NCBI RefSeq assembly: GCF_008386495.1
Contig: NZ_VTHJ01000004.1
Coordinates: forward strand, 124,001-188,000
DNA length: 64,000 nucleotides
Source of the DNA: Streptomyces tailanensis
Lineage (GTDB): Bacteria > Actinomycetota > Actinomycetes > Streptomycetales > Streptomycetaceae
Direction of reading: 5' to 3'
Below, in pieces: positions 1-8,459 of the stretch (the first letter of the stretch is position 1; the number at the start of each line of letters is the position of its first letter). Below the pieces are notes generated by a model. The model was not told the origin of the DNA, ran no database searches, and was given only the letters and a program-made list of their open reading frames with translations. The position numbers and the translations under genes are program-made.

Positions 1-2
1 CG

Positions 3-410
3 GTCGCCGTGCACCAGGTGCTCGGCGAAGCCGTGGCCCACGCGCGCGCGGGTGGTGGCCCCACGCTGGTCGAGGCGGTGACGTACCGCATCGACGCCCA
101 CACCAACGCCGACGACGCGACCCGCTACCGCGCCGCCGACGAGGTCGAGACCTGGCGGGCGCACGACCCGATCGCGCTCCTGGAGCAGGAGTTGACCGAG
201 CGCGGACTCCTCGACGAGGCCGGCATCCAGGCCGCACGCGACGCCGCCGAGACCATGGCGGCCGACCTGCGCGAGCGCATGAACCAGGACCCTGCGCTCG
301 ACCCCATGGACCTCTTCGCCCATGTGTTCGCCGAGCCGACGCCGCAACTACGGGAGCAGGAAGCCCAGTTGCGGGCCGAGCTGGCGGCGGAGCAAGAAGG
401 GGCGCACTGA
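3..410 (+). CDS. bkdA: Branched-chain 2-oxoacid dehydrogenase E1 alpha, C-terminal part
   Basis: The first 135 readable residues are the C-terminal third of a thiamine-dependent E1 alpha subunit; the start lies before the window. The segment GPTLVEAVTYRIDAHTNADD is the conserved end of the E1 alpha active-site region, and it aligns closely with the complete E1 alpha at 16432-17664. With E1 beta it decarboxylates 2-oxo acids from valine, leucine and isoleucine and passes the acyl group to the E2 lipoyl arm. The stop codon shares one base with the ATG of the E1 beta gene, so the genes are translationally coupled. Acetoin or pyruvate E1 is an alternative, but pairing with this E1 beta/E2 favours branched-chain substrates. 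Confidence 0.88.
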   Translation, partial: VAVHQVLGEAVAHARAGGGPTLVEAVTYRIDAHTNADDATRYRAADEVETWRAHDPIALLEQELTERGLLDEAGIQAARDAAETMAADLRERMNQDPALDPMDLFAHVFAEPTPQLREQEAQLRAELAAEQEGAH

Positions 411-1414
411 TGACCACCGTCGCTCTCAAGCCCGCCACCATGGCGCAGGCCCTCACGCGCGCGTTGCGCGACGCCATGGCCGCCGACCTCACCGTCCATG
501 TCATGGGCGAGGACGTCGGCACCCTCGGCGGGGTCTTCCGGGTCACCGACGGGCTCGCCAAGGAGTTCGGCGAGGACCGGGTCACCGACACCCCGCTCGC
601 CGAGGCGGGCATCCTCGGCACGGCCGTCGGCATGGCGATGTACGGGCTCAGGCCGGTCGTGGAGATGCAGTTCGACGCGTTCGCCTACCCGGCGTTCGAG
701 CAGCTCATCAGCCATGTCGCCCGTATGCGCAACCGCACGCGCGGGACGATGCCGCTGCCGATCACCGTCCGCGTCCCGTACGGCGGCGGCATCGGCGGTG
801 TCGAGCACCACAGCGACTCCTCCGAGGCGTACTACATGGCGACTCCGGGGCTCCATGTCGTCACGCCCGCCACCGTCGCCGACGCCTACGGGCTGCTGCG
901 CGCCGCCATCGCCTCCGACGACCCGGTCGTCTTCCTGGAGCCCAAGCGCCTGTACTGGTCCAAGGACTCCTGGAACCCCGAGGAACCGCACACGGTCGAG
1001 CCGATCGGCCGCGCCGTCGTGCGCCGCACCGGCCGCAGCGCCACGCTCCTCACGTACGGCCCGTCCGTGCCCGTCTGCCTGGAGGCCGCCGAGGCGGCCA
1101 CGGCCGAGGGCTGGGACCTCGAAGTCGTCGACCTGCGCTCCCTGGTGCCCTTCGACGACGAGACGGTCGCCGCGTCGGTACGGCGCACCGGGCGCGCCGT
1201 CGTCGTCCACGAGTCCGGCGGGTACGGCGGACCGGGCGGTGAGATCGCGGCCCGTGTCACCGAGCGCTGCTTCCACCACCTGGAAGCGCCCGTGCTGCGC
1301 GTCGCCGGGTTCGACATCCCGTATCCGCCGCCGATGCTGGAGCGGCACCATCTGCCCGGCGTCGACCGGATCCTGGACGCCGTGGGGCGCTTGCAGTGGG
1401 AGGCGGAGAGCTGA
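410..1414 (+). CDS. bkdB: Branched-chain 2-oxoacid dehydrogenase E1 beta
   Basis: This 334-residue protein is the beta subunit of the E1 heterotetramer. It has the transketolase pyrimidine-binding domain in the N-terminal half (MGEDVGTLGGVFRVTDGL near residue 28) and a transketolase C-terminal domain (SVRRTGRAVVVHES near residue 260). It is collinear with the E1 beta at 17661-18677, including the YGGGIGGVEHHSD segment. It starts on the last base of the E1 alpha stop, and its own stop overlaps the E2 ATG in the same way. This three-gene order is standard for actinobacterial bkd operons. Confidence 0.93.
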   Translation: MTTVALKPATMAQALTRALRDAMAADLTVHVMGEDVGTLGGVFRVTDGLAKEFGEDRVTDTPLAEAGILGTAVGMAMYGLRPVVEMQFDAFAYPAFEQLISHVARMRNRTRGTMPLPITVRVPYGGGIGGVEHHSDSSEAYYMATPGLHVVTPATVADAYGLLRAAIASDDPVVFLEPKRLYWSKDSWNPEEPHTVEPIGRAVVRRTGRSATLLTYGPSVPVCLEAAEAATAEGWDLEVVDLRSLVPFDDETVAASVRRTGRAVVVHESGGYGGPGGEIAARVTERCFHHLEAPVLRVAGFDIPYPPPMLERHHLPGVDRILDAVGRLQWEAES

Positions 1415-2838
1415 TGGCCCAGGTGCTGGAGTTCAAGCTGCCCGACCTCGGTGAAGGGCTCACCGAGGCCATGATCGTCCGATGGCTGGTGCAGGTCGGT
1501 GACGTCGTCGCCGTCGACCAGCCCGTCGTCGAGGTCGAGACGGCCAAGGCGATGGTGGAGGTCCCCTGCCCGTACGGCGGCGTCGTCACCGCCCGCTTCG
1601 GGGAGGAGGGCACGGAACTGCCCGTCGGTGCCCCCCTGTTGACGGTGGCCGTGGGCGCCCCGGCCTCCGGCGGCGACACCGAGGGGTCCGGCAACGTCCT
1701 GGTCGGCTACGGCACCGGGGCGTCTCCGGCGCGGCGGCGGAGGGTGAGGTCGGGGGATCCCGCACGGTCCGCCGCCGCGTCGGCTGGGGGCAACGGCCCC
1801 GCGGAGCCGGTCGGGCTCACCGGGTCCGCTCCGGCTGCCGGTCTCGTCGGGACCGCCCCGGCCACCGCGCCCACGGCCGGGCCGAGCTCTGTGACCGGGC
1901 ATCGGCCCCAGGCCGGTGCCACGGCCGTCCCGGTGCGCCCGGAGGGACCCGCGCGCCCGGAGGGACCGGTGCCGGTCATCTCCCCGCTCGTACGCCGGCT
2001 CGCCCGCGAGAACGGCCTCGATCTGCGGCAGCTGCACGGCTCCGGCCCCGACGGTCTGATCCTGCGGGCGGATGTGGAGTACGCCCTGCGGTCCGCCACG
2101 GCCGAGGCCCAGGCGCCGCAGGCCCCGGCCACGCAGATTTCCGACGTCCCCGGCACCCGCACTCCCCTCCGTGGAATCCGAGGCGCCGTCGCCGACAAGC
2201 TGTCCCGGAGCCGACGCGAGATCCCCGACGCGACCTGCTGGGTGGACGCCGACGCGACAGAGCTGATGAACGCCCGTCTGTCCATGAACGCAGTCGGCGG
2301 CCCGAAGATCTCCCTCCTCGCGCTGCTCGCCCGGATCTGCACGGCCGCGCTGGCCCGCTTCCCGGAGCTCAACTCGACGGTCGACATGGAGGCACGAGAG
2401 GTCGTACGGCTCGACCGGGTGCACCTCGGTTTCGCCGCGCAGACGGAACGAGGCCTGGTCGTGCCCGTCGTACGGGACGCGCACACGCGGAACGCGGAGT
2501 CGCTCAGCGCCGAGTTCGCGCGGCTGACCGAGGCCGCGCGGACCGGGACCCTGACACCCGCCCAGCTCACCGGAGGGACCTTCACGTTGAACAACTACGG
2601 CGTCTTCGGCGTCGACGGCTCCACGCCGATCATCAACCACCCCGAGGCGGCCATGCTCGGCGTCGGCCGCATCGTCCCCAAGCCGTGGGTCCACCAGGGC
2701 GAACTGGCGGTACGGCAGGTCGTCCAGCTGTCGCTCACCTTCGACCACCGGGTGTGCGACGGCGGCACGGCGGGCGGCTTCCTGCGGTATGTGGCGGACT
2801 GCGTCGAACAGCCGGCGGTGCTGCTGCGCACGCTCTGA
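1414..2838 (+). CDS. bkdC: Branched-chain 2-oxoacid dehydrogenase E2 (dihydrolipoyl acyltransferase)
   Basis: This 474-residue E2 core subunit carries one N-terminal lipoyl domain with the lipoyl lysine in VEVETAKAM (about K45). A Gly/Ala/Pro-rich linker follows, then a peripheral subunit-binding domain (SPLVRRLARENGLDL, about residue 195). The C-terminal catalytic domain ends with the DHRxxDG motif (FDHRVCDGG). The ATG at 1414 is chosen because it overlaps the E1 beta stop and follows GGAGGCGGAG; an upstream GTG at 1396 would cut into E1 beta. The linker is longer and more GC-rich than in the second E2 of this window. No E3 gene is nearby, so E3 is presumably shared. Confidence 0.93.
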   Translation: MAQVLEFKLPDLGEGLTEAMIVRWLVQVGDVVAVDQPVVEVETAKAMVEVPCPYGGVVTARFGEEGTELPVGAPLLTVAVGAPASGGDTEGSGNVLVGYGTGASPARRRRVRSGDPARSAAASAGGNGPAEPVGLTGSAPAAGLVGTAPATAPTAGPSSVTGHRPQAGATAVPVRPEGPARPEGPVPVISPLVRRLARENGLDLRQLHGSGPDGLILRADVEYALRSATAEAQAPQAPATQISDVPGTRTPLRGIRGAVADKLSRSRREIPDATCWVDADATELMNARLSMNAVGGPKISLLALLARICTAALARFPELNSTVDMEAREVVRLDRVHLGFAAQTERGLVVPVVRDAHTRNAESLSAEFARLTEAARTGTLTPAQLTGGTFTLNNYGVFGVDGSTPIINHPEAAMLGVGRIVPKPWVHQGELAVRQVVQLSLTFDHRVCDGGTAGGFLRYVADCVEQPAVLLRTL

Positions 2839-2953
2839 CCACCGGCTTTGCCGGCCCGGCCCTGATGGCGCACGGCCCATCGGCGCTGACCGACCGTGCT
2901 TGCGCGGCCTCCCCGCGTTCCCTGTGATCGTGGGGGGAACGCATACTCGTGGG

Positions 2954-3952
2954 GTGACCGCGTACGAGCCCCCGGGCGGCCCCTGTACCGAGGCGTTCGA
3001 CGCCGTCGTGCTCGCCGGCGGCGCCGCCCGGCGGCTCGGCGGCGCGGACAAGCCCGGTGTGCGCGTGGGCGGACGGGCCCTGCTCGACCGCGTGCTGACC
3101 GCCTGCGCCGGGGCCGGGCTGACCGTCGTCGTCGCCGCCCCCCGCCCCACCGCACGCCCCGTGCTGTGGGCCCGCGAGGAGCCCCCCGGCGGCGGACCCC
3201 TTGCCGCGCTGGACGCCGGGCTCCGGCACACCACCGCGCCGTACGTCGTCGTCCTCTCCGCCGACCTGCCGTTCCTGGACGAGGAGACGGTACGGCGGCT
3301 GCTCCACGCCCTCGGCGGCACGGAGGGCGTCGGCGGCTCCGAAGCCATGCCCCCTCCCGCCGAAGCCGCGCCCCCGCCCACCCGCGCAGACGGCGTCCTG
3401 GTCACCGACTCCGACGGCCGGGACCAGCCCCTTGTGGCCGCGTACCGGGCCGGGGCCCTGCGCCGGGAGCTGGCGCGGCTCGCCGCCGAGCACGACGGCC
3501 TGACCGGGCTCCCCCTGCGGCGGCTGACCGCCGCTCTCCGCCTCACCCGCATCACCGACCCGGTCGCGTCCTTCGACTGCGACACCTGGGACGACATCGC
3601 CGCCGCCCGCGCACGGATCAGGGAGCATGGCCACGTGTTGGATGAATGGATTACCGCAGTCAAGGACGAGCTGGGGATCGACCTCGACGTCGACATCGCC
3701 GAACTGCTCGACCTCGCCCGTGACGCCGCCCACAGCGTGGCCAGGCCCGCGGCCCCGCTGACCACCTTCCTCGTCGGTTACGCGGCCGCCAAGGCCGGGG
3801 GAGGCCCCGAGGCGGTCACCGAGGCCGCCCGCAAGGCCGCCGCCCTGGCGCTCCGCTGGGCCGACGACGGCACCCCTGACGCCGCGCCGGGCGCCGCAAG
3901 GCCCAGTAGCGGTGGCACGGATGCCCCCGGCACGGCCCCGGACGCCGGATGA
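2954..3952 (+). CDS. mobA: MobA-like molybdenum cofactor guanylyltransferase fused to a DUF6457 domain
   Basis: The N-terminal 215 or so residues form a nucleotidyltransferase domain with the LAGGxxxRxGxxK signature (VLAGGAARRLGGADKPGV) and the later VLSADLPFLDEE motif expected of MobA. MobA transfers GMP from GTP to molybdopterin. The last 110 residues (VLDEWITAVKDELGIDLDVD onward) match the small helical DUF6457 domain of actinobacteria, joined in one frame. The GTG at 2954 precedes TAYEPP and the nucleotide-binding loop; longer versions add residues with no family similarity. The stop overlaps the moeA start by four bases, which supports a cofactor role. It may act on another pterin nucleotide. 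Confidence 0.85.
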   Translation: MTAYEPPGGPCTEAFDAVVLAGGAARRLGGADKPGVRVGGRALLDRVLTACAGAGLTVVVAAPRPTARPVLWAREEPPGGGPLAALDAGLRHTTAPYVVVLSADLPFLDEETVRRLLHALGGTEGVGGSEAMPPPAEAAPPPTRADGVLVTDSDGRDQPLVAAYRAGALRRELARLAAEHDGLTGLPLRRLTAALRLTRITDPVASFDCDTWDDIAAARARIREHGHVLDEWITAVKDELGIDLDVDIAELLDLARDAAHSVARPAAPLTTFLVGYAAAKAGGGPEAVTEAARKAAALALRWADDGTPDAAPGAARPSSGGTDAPGTAPDAG

Positions 3953-5313
3953 CCGCCCAGGACGCCCGGGACGCCGAGGAACTCGACGTGGAGGAGGCGC
4001 TCGCCGTGGCCAACGACAGAGTGGCCCGAGGGCCGGGCGAGCCCCGCTCCGCCCGCGAGACCTCCGCCACGGGCCGGTCCGCCGCACACCCCGCCAAGGA
4101 CGACGCGCATCACCGGGCCACCCCCTGGCCCGAGGCCCGCGCCATCACCGAGCGCGCCGCCCGCTCGGCCGGGCGTCGGCCCCCCGTCTCCGTCACCGTC
4201 GACGACTCGCTCGGCCTCGTCCTCGCCGCACCCCTCACCGCCCTCAGCGACCTTCCCTCCTTCGACACCTCCGCGATGGACGGCTGGGCGGTCGCCGGAC
4301 CCGGCCCCTGGGACGTACGCGAGGACAGTGTGCTGGCAGGGCACGCCGAGCCCGAGCGGCTCACGGACGGCGAGGCGGTCCGGATCGCCACCGGGGCACG
4401 CATTCCGTCCGACACGACCGCTGTTCTGCGCAGCGAGCACGGGCGCACGGACGACAAGGGACGACTGCACCCGACCCGGGATCTGGCACACGGCCAGGAC
4501 ATCCGCCCCCGTGGCCAGGAGTGCCGTATCGGCGACCAACTGCTGCCGCTCGGCACACAGATCACCCCGGCCGCGCTCGGACTCGCGGCCGCCGCCGGAT
4601 ACGACACGCTGACCGTCCTCCCCCGCCCTCGCGTCGAACTGCTCGTCCTGGGGGACGAATTGCTCACCGAAGGACTCCCGCGTGAGGGCCTGATCCGGGA
4701 TGCCCTCGGCCCGATGCTGCCGTCCTGGCTACGGGCGCTCGGGGCCGAGGTCACCGCTGTACGACGGCTCGGGGACGACGCCGAAGCCCTGTACGAGGCC
4801 GTACGGAAATCCGCCGCCGACCTCATCGTCACCACGGGCGGAACAGCGGCCGGACCCGTCGATCACGTCCACCCCACCCTGCGCCGCGTCGGTGCGGAAG
4901 TCCTCGTCAACGGCGTCAAAGTGCGCCCCGGCCACCCCATGCTGCTGGCCCGCACGAAGGAGAACCAGCACCTGGTCGGCCTGCCGGGCAACCCGCTGGC
5001 CGCTGTCTCCGGGCTGTTCACGCTCGCGGAGCCCCTGCTGCGGACCCTCGCCGGACGAGCCGCCCCGGAGCCGTACGCACTGCCCCTGAGCGAAGCCGTG
5101 CACGGACACCCCTACGACACCCGGCTCATCCCCGTCGCCCTGCGCGAGGACGACGCCGTACCGCTGCACTACAACGGCCCCGCCATGCTCCGCGGCATCG
5201 CCACCGCCGATGCCCTCGCTGTCGTACCACCCGGCGGCGCCCGCCCTGGTCAGGAGTTGGAACTGCTCGATCTGCCCTGGGCGACAGCGGGGATCCAGGT
5301 GTGTTTCACGTGA
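3949..5313 (+). CDS. moeA: Molybdopterin molybdenumtransferase MoeA
   Basis: This 454-residue protein inserts molybdenum into adenylylated molybdopterin. The family motifs appear in order: SAMDGWAV, ATGARIPSDTTAVLRSE, VLGDELL, TTGGTAAGPVD and GLPGNPLAAVSG. About 65 N-terminal residues precede the usual MoeA start and are low in complexity. The ATG at 3949 overlaps the mobA stop as ATGA. The last codons and the TGA stop lie inside a parS site at 5303-5316, so the C-terminal VCFT is dictated by that site. An internal ATG near the conserved domain could be the true start. Confidence 0.92.
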   Translation: MTAQDARDAEELDVEEALAVANDRVARGPGEPRSARETSATGRSAAHPAKDDAHHRATPWPEARAITERAARSAGRRPPVSVTVDDSLGLVLAAPLTALSDLPSFDTSAMDGWAVAGPGPWDVREDSVLAGHAEPERLTDGEAVRIATGARIPSDTTAVLRSEHGRTDDKGRLHPTRDLAHGQDIRPRGQECRIGDQLLPLGTQITPAALGLAAAAGYDTLTVLPRPRVELLVLGDELLTEGLPREGLIRDALGPMLPSWLRALGAEVTAVRRLGDDAEALYEAVRKSAADLIVTTGGTAAGPVDHVHPTLRRVGAEVLVNGVKVRPGHPMLLARTKENQHLVGLPGNPLAAVSGLFTLAEPLLRTLAGRAAPEPYALPLSEAVHGHPYDTRLIPVALREDDAVPLHYNGPAMLRGIATADALAVVPPGGARPGQELELLDLPWATAGIQVCFT

Positions 5314-5316
5314 AAC
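5303..5316. promoter_or_regulatory. parS: parS site 1 (ParB-binding)
   Basis: Perfect 14-bp palindrome GTTTCACGTGAAAC, the actinobacterial parS core. It covers the moeA stop codon. Confidence 0.93.
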
Positions 5317-5350
5317 GTCCGCGCGGCCAGCTGCCCATGCGGCGAAGGGT

Positions 5351-5364
5351 GTTTCACGTGAAAC
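5351..5364. promoter_or_regulatory. parS: parS site 2 (ParB-binding)
   Basis: Perfect GTTTCACGTGAAAC core, extended on both sides to TGTTTCACGTGAAACA. It lies in the gap between moeA and the channel gene, 48 bp after site 1. Confidence 0.95.
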
Positions 5365-5416
5365 ATCGGACGGGCTGGGGTGAAGTACAGCAAGGGGATA
5401 TACGGGGATACGGGGA

Positions 5417-6517
5417 GTGTTTCACGTGAAACTGCCGGGCCAAGACGTGATCGCCCGCCAAGCGGACGAGCGTATCGTGACCCACCAGGTGAGGCTGCCG
5501 AAGAGAACGGTCGAGCGCCCGATCCGGCAGGTCGCCAAACGGCTGGTGATGGCGCTGGTCGTGCTGGTCTCGACCGCGCTCATCGTCTATGCCGATCATG
5601 AGGGTTACAAGGACAATTCCGATGGACCCGTCGACCTGCTCGACGCCTTTTACTACGCCACGGTCACCCTTTCCACCACCGGGTACGGCGACATCACCCC
5701 GGTCAGTGACGCGGCCCGGTTCACCAACATCTTCGTGATCACGCCGCTGCGTGTGCTGTTCCTGATCATCCTGGTCGGCACCACGCTGGAGGTGCTCACG
5801 GAGCGCACACGCGAGGAATGGCGACTGAACCGCTGGAGGGCGGCCTTGAGGGAGCACACCGTTGTCGTCGGCTTCGGCACGAAGGGGCGGTCGGCGATCC
5901 AGACCGTCTGCGCGACGGGGCTGAAGAAGGAGCAGGTCATCGTCGTGGACCCCAGCTCCAAAGTCATCGAAGCGGCCACGGCCGACGGATATGTGGGGAT
6001 CATCGGTGACGCGACCCGCAGTGATGTGCTGCTGCGGGCCGAGGCGCAGAAGGCGCGGCAGATCATCATCTCGACCGCGCGGGACGACACCGCCGTGCTC
6101 GTCACGCTGACCGCCCGCCAGCTCAACCGCGGGGCGAAGATCGTGGCTGCCGTGCGGGAGGAGGAGAACGCGCCGCTGCTGAAGCAGTCCGGGGCCGATG
6201 TCGTCATCACCAGCGCCAGTGCGGCCGGGCGGCTGCTCGGGCTCTCCGTGCTCAGCCCCGCCGCCGGCATGGTCATGGAAGATCTCATCCAGCAGGGCAG
6301 CGGGCTCGACATCGTCGAACGGCCGGTCATAAAGGCCGAGGTAGGGCGCAAGGTGAGGGAGGCGGACGACCTGGTGGTCAGCGTCGTACGCGGGCATCGG
6401 GTGCTCGGCTACGACGACCCGTCCATCGGCGAACTCCAGCTGACGGACCGGCTCATCACCATCACCCGCGCCACGCCGAGCACGAAGATCACCCCCGAGA
6501 CCAAGCACCTGCCGTAG
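5417..6517 (+). CDS. Potassium channel with RCK/TrkA-N domain
   Basis: This is a two-TM K+ channel protein. A first membrane helix lies at about residues 33-55 and a pore loop with the selectivity filter TTGYGDIT follows. A second helix is FVITPLRVLFLIILVGTTL. A cytosolic Rossmann fold begins VVVGFGTKGRSA, and a C-terminal TrkA-C-like segment ends near residue 350. The fold probably binds nucleotide and gates the channel. The GTG at 5417 is the longest start; the GTG at 5426 has a better spaced GGGGAG. Either way parS site 3 covers the first codons. The gene is convergent with the ABC permease. Confidence 0.9.
   Translation: MFHVKLPGQDVIARQADERIVTHQVRLPKRTVERPIRQVAKRLVMALVVLVSTALIVYADHEGYKDNSDGPVDLLDAFYYATVTLSTTGYGDITPVSDAARFTNIFVITPLRVLFLIILVGTTLEVLTERTREEWRLNRWRAALREHTVVVGFGTKGRSAIQTVCATGLKKEQVIVVDPSSKVIEAATADGYVGIIGDATRSDVLLRAEAQKARQIIISTARDDTAVLVTLTARQLNRGAKIVAAVREEENAPLLKQSGADVVITSASAAGRLLGLSVLSPAAGMVMEDLIQQGSGLDIVERPVIKAEVGRKVREADDLVVSVVRGHRVLGYDDPSIGELQLTDRLITITRATPSTKITPETKHLP
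5419..5432. promoter_or_regulatory. parS: parS site 3 (ParB-binding)
   Basis: Perfect GTTTCACGTGAAAC core inside the start region of the K+ channel gene, 68 bp after site 2. Confidence 0.93.
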
Positions 6518-6529
6518 CGGGAGCAAGAG

Positions 6530-6571
6530 AGCGCCCCCAGGGACACACTCCTGACGTACTCCCCAGGGGCG
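6530..6571. terminator. Terminator between channel and ABC permease genes
   Basis: Imperfect stem with arms CGCCCC and GGGGCG, continued by an AGGGA/TCCC stretch, and followed by GTTTCGTCTC. It sits between two convergent stops, so it can serve both. Confidence 0.6.
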
Positions 6572-6591
6572 TTTCGTCTCTCGACCGATCG

Positions 6592-7440
6592 CTACTTGCG
6601 GTTGTACAGGCGCATCGTGATCGGGCCGAAGATCAGCACGAACAGGGCGGACCAGCCCAGCGACCAGGCGATTTCGGCGGCCGGCCACTCGCCCGCCATC
6701 AACTCCCGCACCGCCGACGCCAGATGCGTGACGGGGCTGTTGTTGACGAACGCCTGGAGCCAGCCCGGCATGGTGCGAGGGTCGACGAAGACGTTGGACA
6801 GGAAGGTCAGCGGGAAGATCACCATCATGCTGACGCCCATCACGGACTTCTCGGTGCGCAGCATCAGCCCGAACATCGTCCAGATCCACGAGAACGCGAA
6901 CGAGAAGACGATGAGCAGCGCGACGCCGAGGACCACGCCCACGAACCCGCCGTCCGGGCGGTAGCCGAGGATCATGCCGACGGTGAGCATCACCACGGAC
7001 GCGATGGCGTAGCGCAGGGCGTCGCCCAGCAGATAGCCGACCATCGTCGACGGCCGCCATATCGGCAGCGAGCGGAACCGGTCGAAGACACCCTTCTCGA
7101 TGTCCGTGTTGACCGAGACACCGGTGTACATCGTGATCATCACGACCGACATCACCAGGATCCCCGGCAGCAGGAACTGGATGTACTCCTTGGGGGAGCC
7201 GGCCAGGGCGCCGCCGAAGAGGTACGTGTACATCAGCACCATCATGATCGGGAACGCGGTGACGTCGAAGAGCTGCTCCGGCACGTGTTTGATCTTGAGG
7301 ATGGCCCGCCAGCCGAAGGTCAGTGACGCGGACAGGGCGCTGGGCCGTGGCGGCCGCTCCTTGGCGATCAGCAGCGCGGCGAGCGACTCGGCGCTGACCG
7401 GGGCGAGTTCCTTGCTTTCGGTGGTGGTCGCGGTGCTCAT
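6592..7440 (-). CDS. ABC-2 type transporter permease (DrrB-like)
   Basis: This 282-residue integral membrane protein has about six hydrophobic segments, including [31 protein letters not shown] and [19 protein letters not shown]. The segment [19 protein letters not shown] is typical of DrrB/NodJ-type drug-export permeases. It starts at the ATG that overlaps the ATPase stop by four bases, so the two genes form one unit read from the ATPase. The substrate cannot be read from the sequence; relatives export anthracyclines or lipids. Confidence 0.9.
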   Translation of the reverse strand: MSTATTTESKELAPVSAESLAALLIAKERPPRPSALSASLTFGWRAILKIKHVPEQLFDVTAFPIMMVLMYTYLFGGALAGSPKEYIQFLLPGILVMSVVMITMYTGVSVNTDIEKGVFDRFRSLPIWRPSTMVGYLLGDALRYAIASVVMLTVGMILGYRPDGGFVGVVLGVALLIVFSFAFSWIWTMFGLMLRTEKSVMGVSMMVIFPLTFLSNVFVDPRTMPGWLQAFVNNSPVTHLASAVRELMAGEWPAAEIAWSLGWSALFVLIFGPITMRLYNRK

Positions 7441-8459
7441 GCCGCCGCCTCGTCCTTCGTGTCGACGACCTTGGAGTCGTGGGCCTTCGTGTCGTGTCCG
7501 GTGAGGGCGAGGAACACCTCGTCCAGGCTGGGCTGCCCCAGTGAGAAGTTGTCGACGGTGATGCCGGTACGGGCCAGTTCGGCGAGCGCGCGGGCTGCGG
7601 CCTCGGCGGCACCCTGCCCGTTGGCGGAGCCCGCGCCGACCCGCGCCGTCAGGGCCACTGGGTCCGGATCCCGCTGCACATCGGCGTCGAGCGCGCGCCG
7701 CAGCACCTCCTCGGCCTGCGGCCGCTGGGCGGCGTCGCGCAGCCGCAGATGGACGGAACCCGCGCCCACGGACGCCTTCAGCTCGCCCTTCGTGCCCTCC
7801 GCGATGACCTTGCCGTGGTCGATGACGGCGATCCGGGATGCCAACTGGTCGGCCTCGTCCAGGTACTGCGTGGTCAGCAGCACCGTCGTGCCCTGGGCGA
7901 CCACCGCGCGCACGATGTCCCACACCTGGTTGCGGCTGCGCGGGTCGAGGCCGGTCGTCGGCTCGTCCAGGAACAGCAGGTCGGGGGTGTTGAGGATGGA
8001 CGCGGCGATGTCGATACGGCGCCGCATGCCGCCCGAGTAGTGCTTGACCTGCTTGCCGGCCGCCTCGCTCAGGCCGAAGGCCTCCAGCAGCTGCTCGGCG
8101 CGGTGCCGCGCGGCCCGCTTGTCGTGGCCGAGGAGCCGGGCCAGCAGCACCAGGTTCTCGGTGCCGGTCAGGTCCTCGTCCACGGAGGCGTACTGCCCGG
8201 TCAGGCTCACCCGGCCGCGCACCTCGTCGGCCTCCCGGACGACGTCGTGACCGAAGACGTGCGCCTCGCCGCCGTCGGGGCGCAGCAGGGTGGCGAGCAT
8301 CTTCACCGTGGTCGTCTTGCCGGCGCCGTTCGGGCCGAGGACGCCGTAGACCGTGCCGGTCGGCACGGCCAGGTCGACGCCGTCGACGGCCCGGGTCTCG
8401 CCGAACGTCTTCACCAGACCCGCGGTCTCGATCGCGAGGCCGGACGTCTGTGCGCTCAT
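7437..8459 (-). CDS. ABC transporter ATPase (DrrA-like)
   Basis: This 340-residue nucleotide-binding protein has Walker [10 protein letters not shown], the signature [12 protein letters not shown], Walker [14 protein letters not shown] and a DrrA-type C-terminal tail ([21 protein letters not shown]). It drives the permease encoded immediately downstream. The ATG at 8459 (MSAQTSG) is preferred over an upstream in-frame start because the added residues look like untranslated leader. No regulator gene is adjacent. Confidence 0.93.
   Translation of the reverse strand: MSAQTSGLAIETAGLVKTFGETRAVDGVDLAVPTGTVYGVLGPNGAGKTTTVKMLATLLRPDGGEAHVFGHDVVREADEVRGRVSLTGQYASVDEDLTGTENLVLLARLLGHDKRAARHRAEQLLEAFGLSEAAGKQVKHYSGGMRRRIDIAASILNTPDLLFLDEPTTGLDPRSRNQVWDIVRAVVAQGTTVLLTTQYLDEADQLASRIAVIDHGKVIAEGTKGELKASVGAGSVHLRLRDAAQRPQAEEVLRRALDADVQRDPDPVALTARVGAGSANGQGAAEAAARALAELARTGITVDNFSLGQPSLDEVFLALTGHDTKAHDSKVVDTKDEAAA

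Noticed and set aside
886..3765. A 959-codon minus-strand frame over the E1 beta, E2 and mobA genes
   Set aside because: It is antisense to well-defined enzymes, low in complexity and without a ribosome site.
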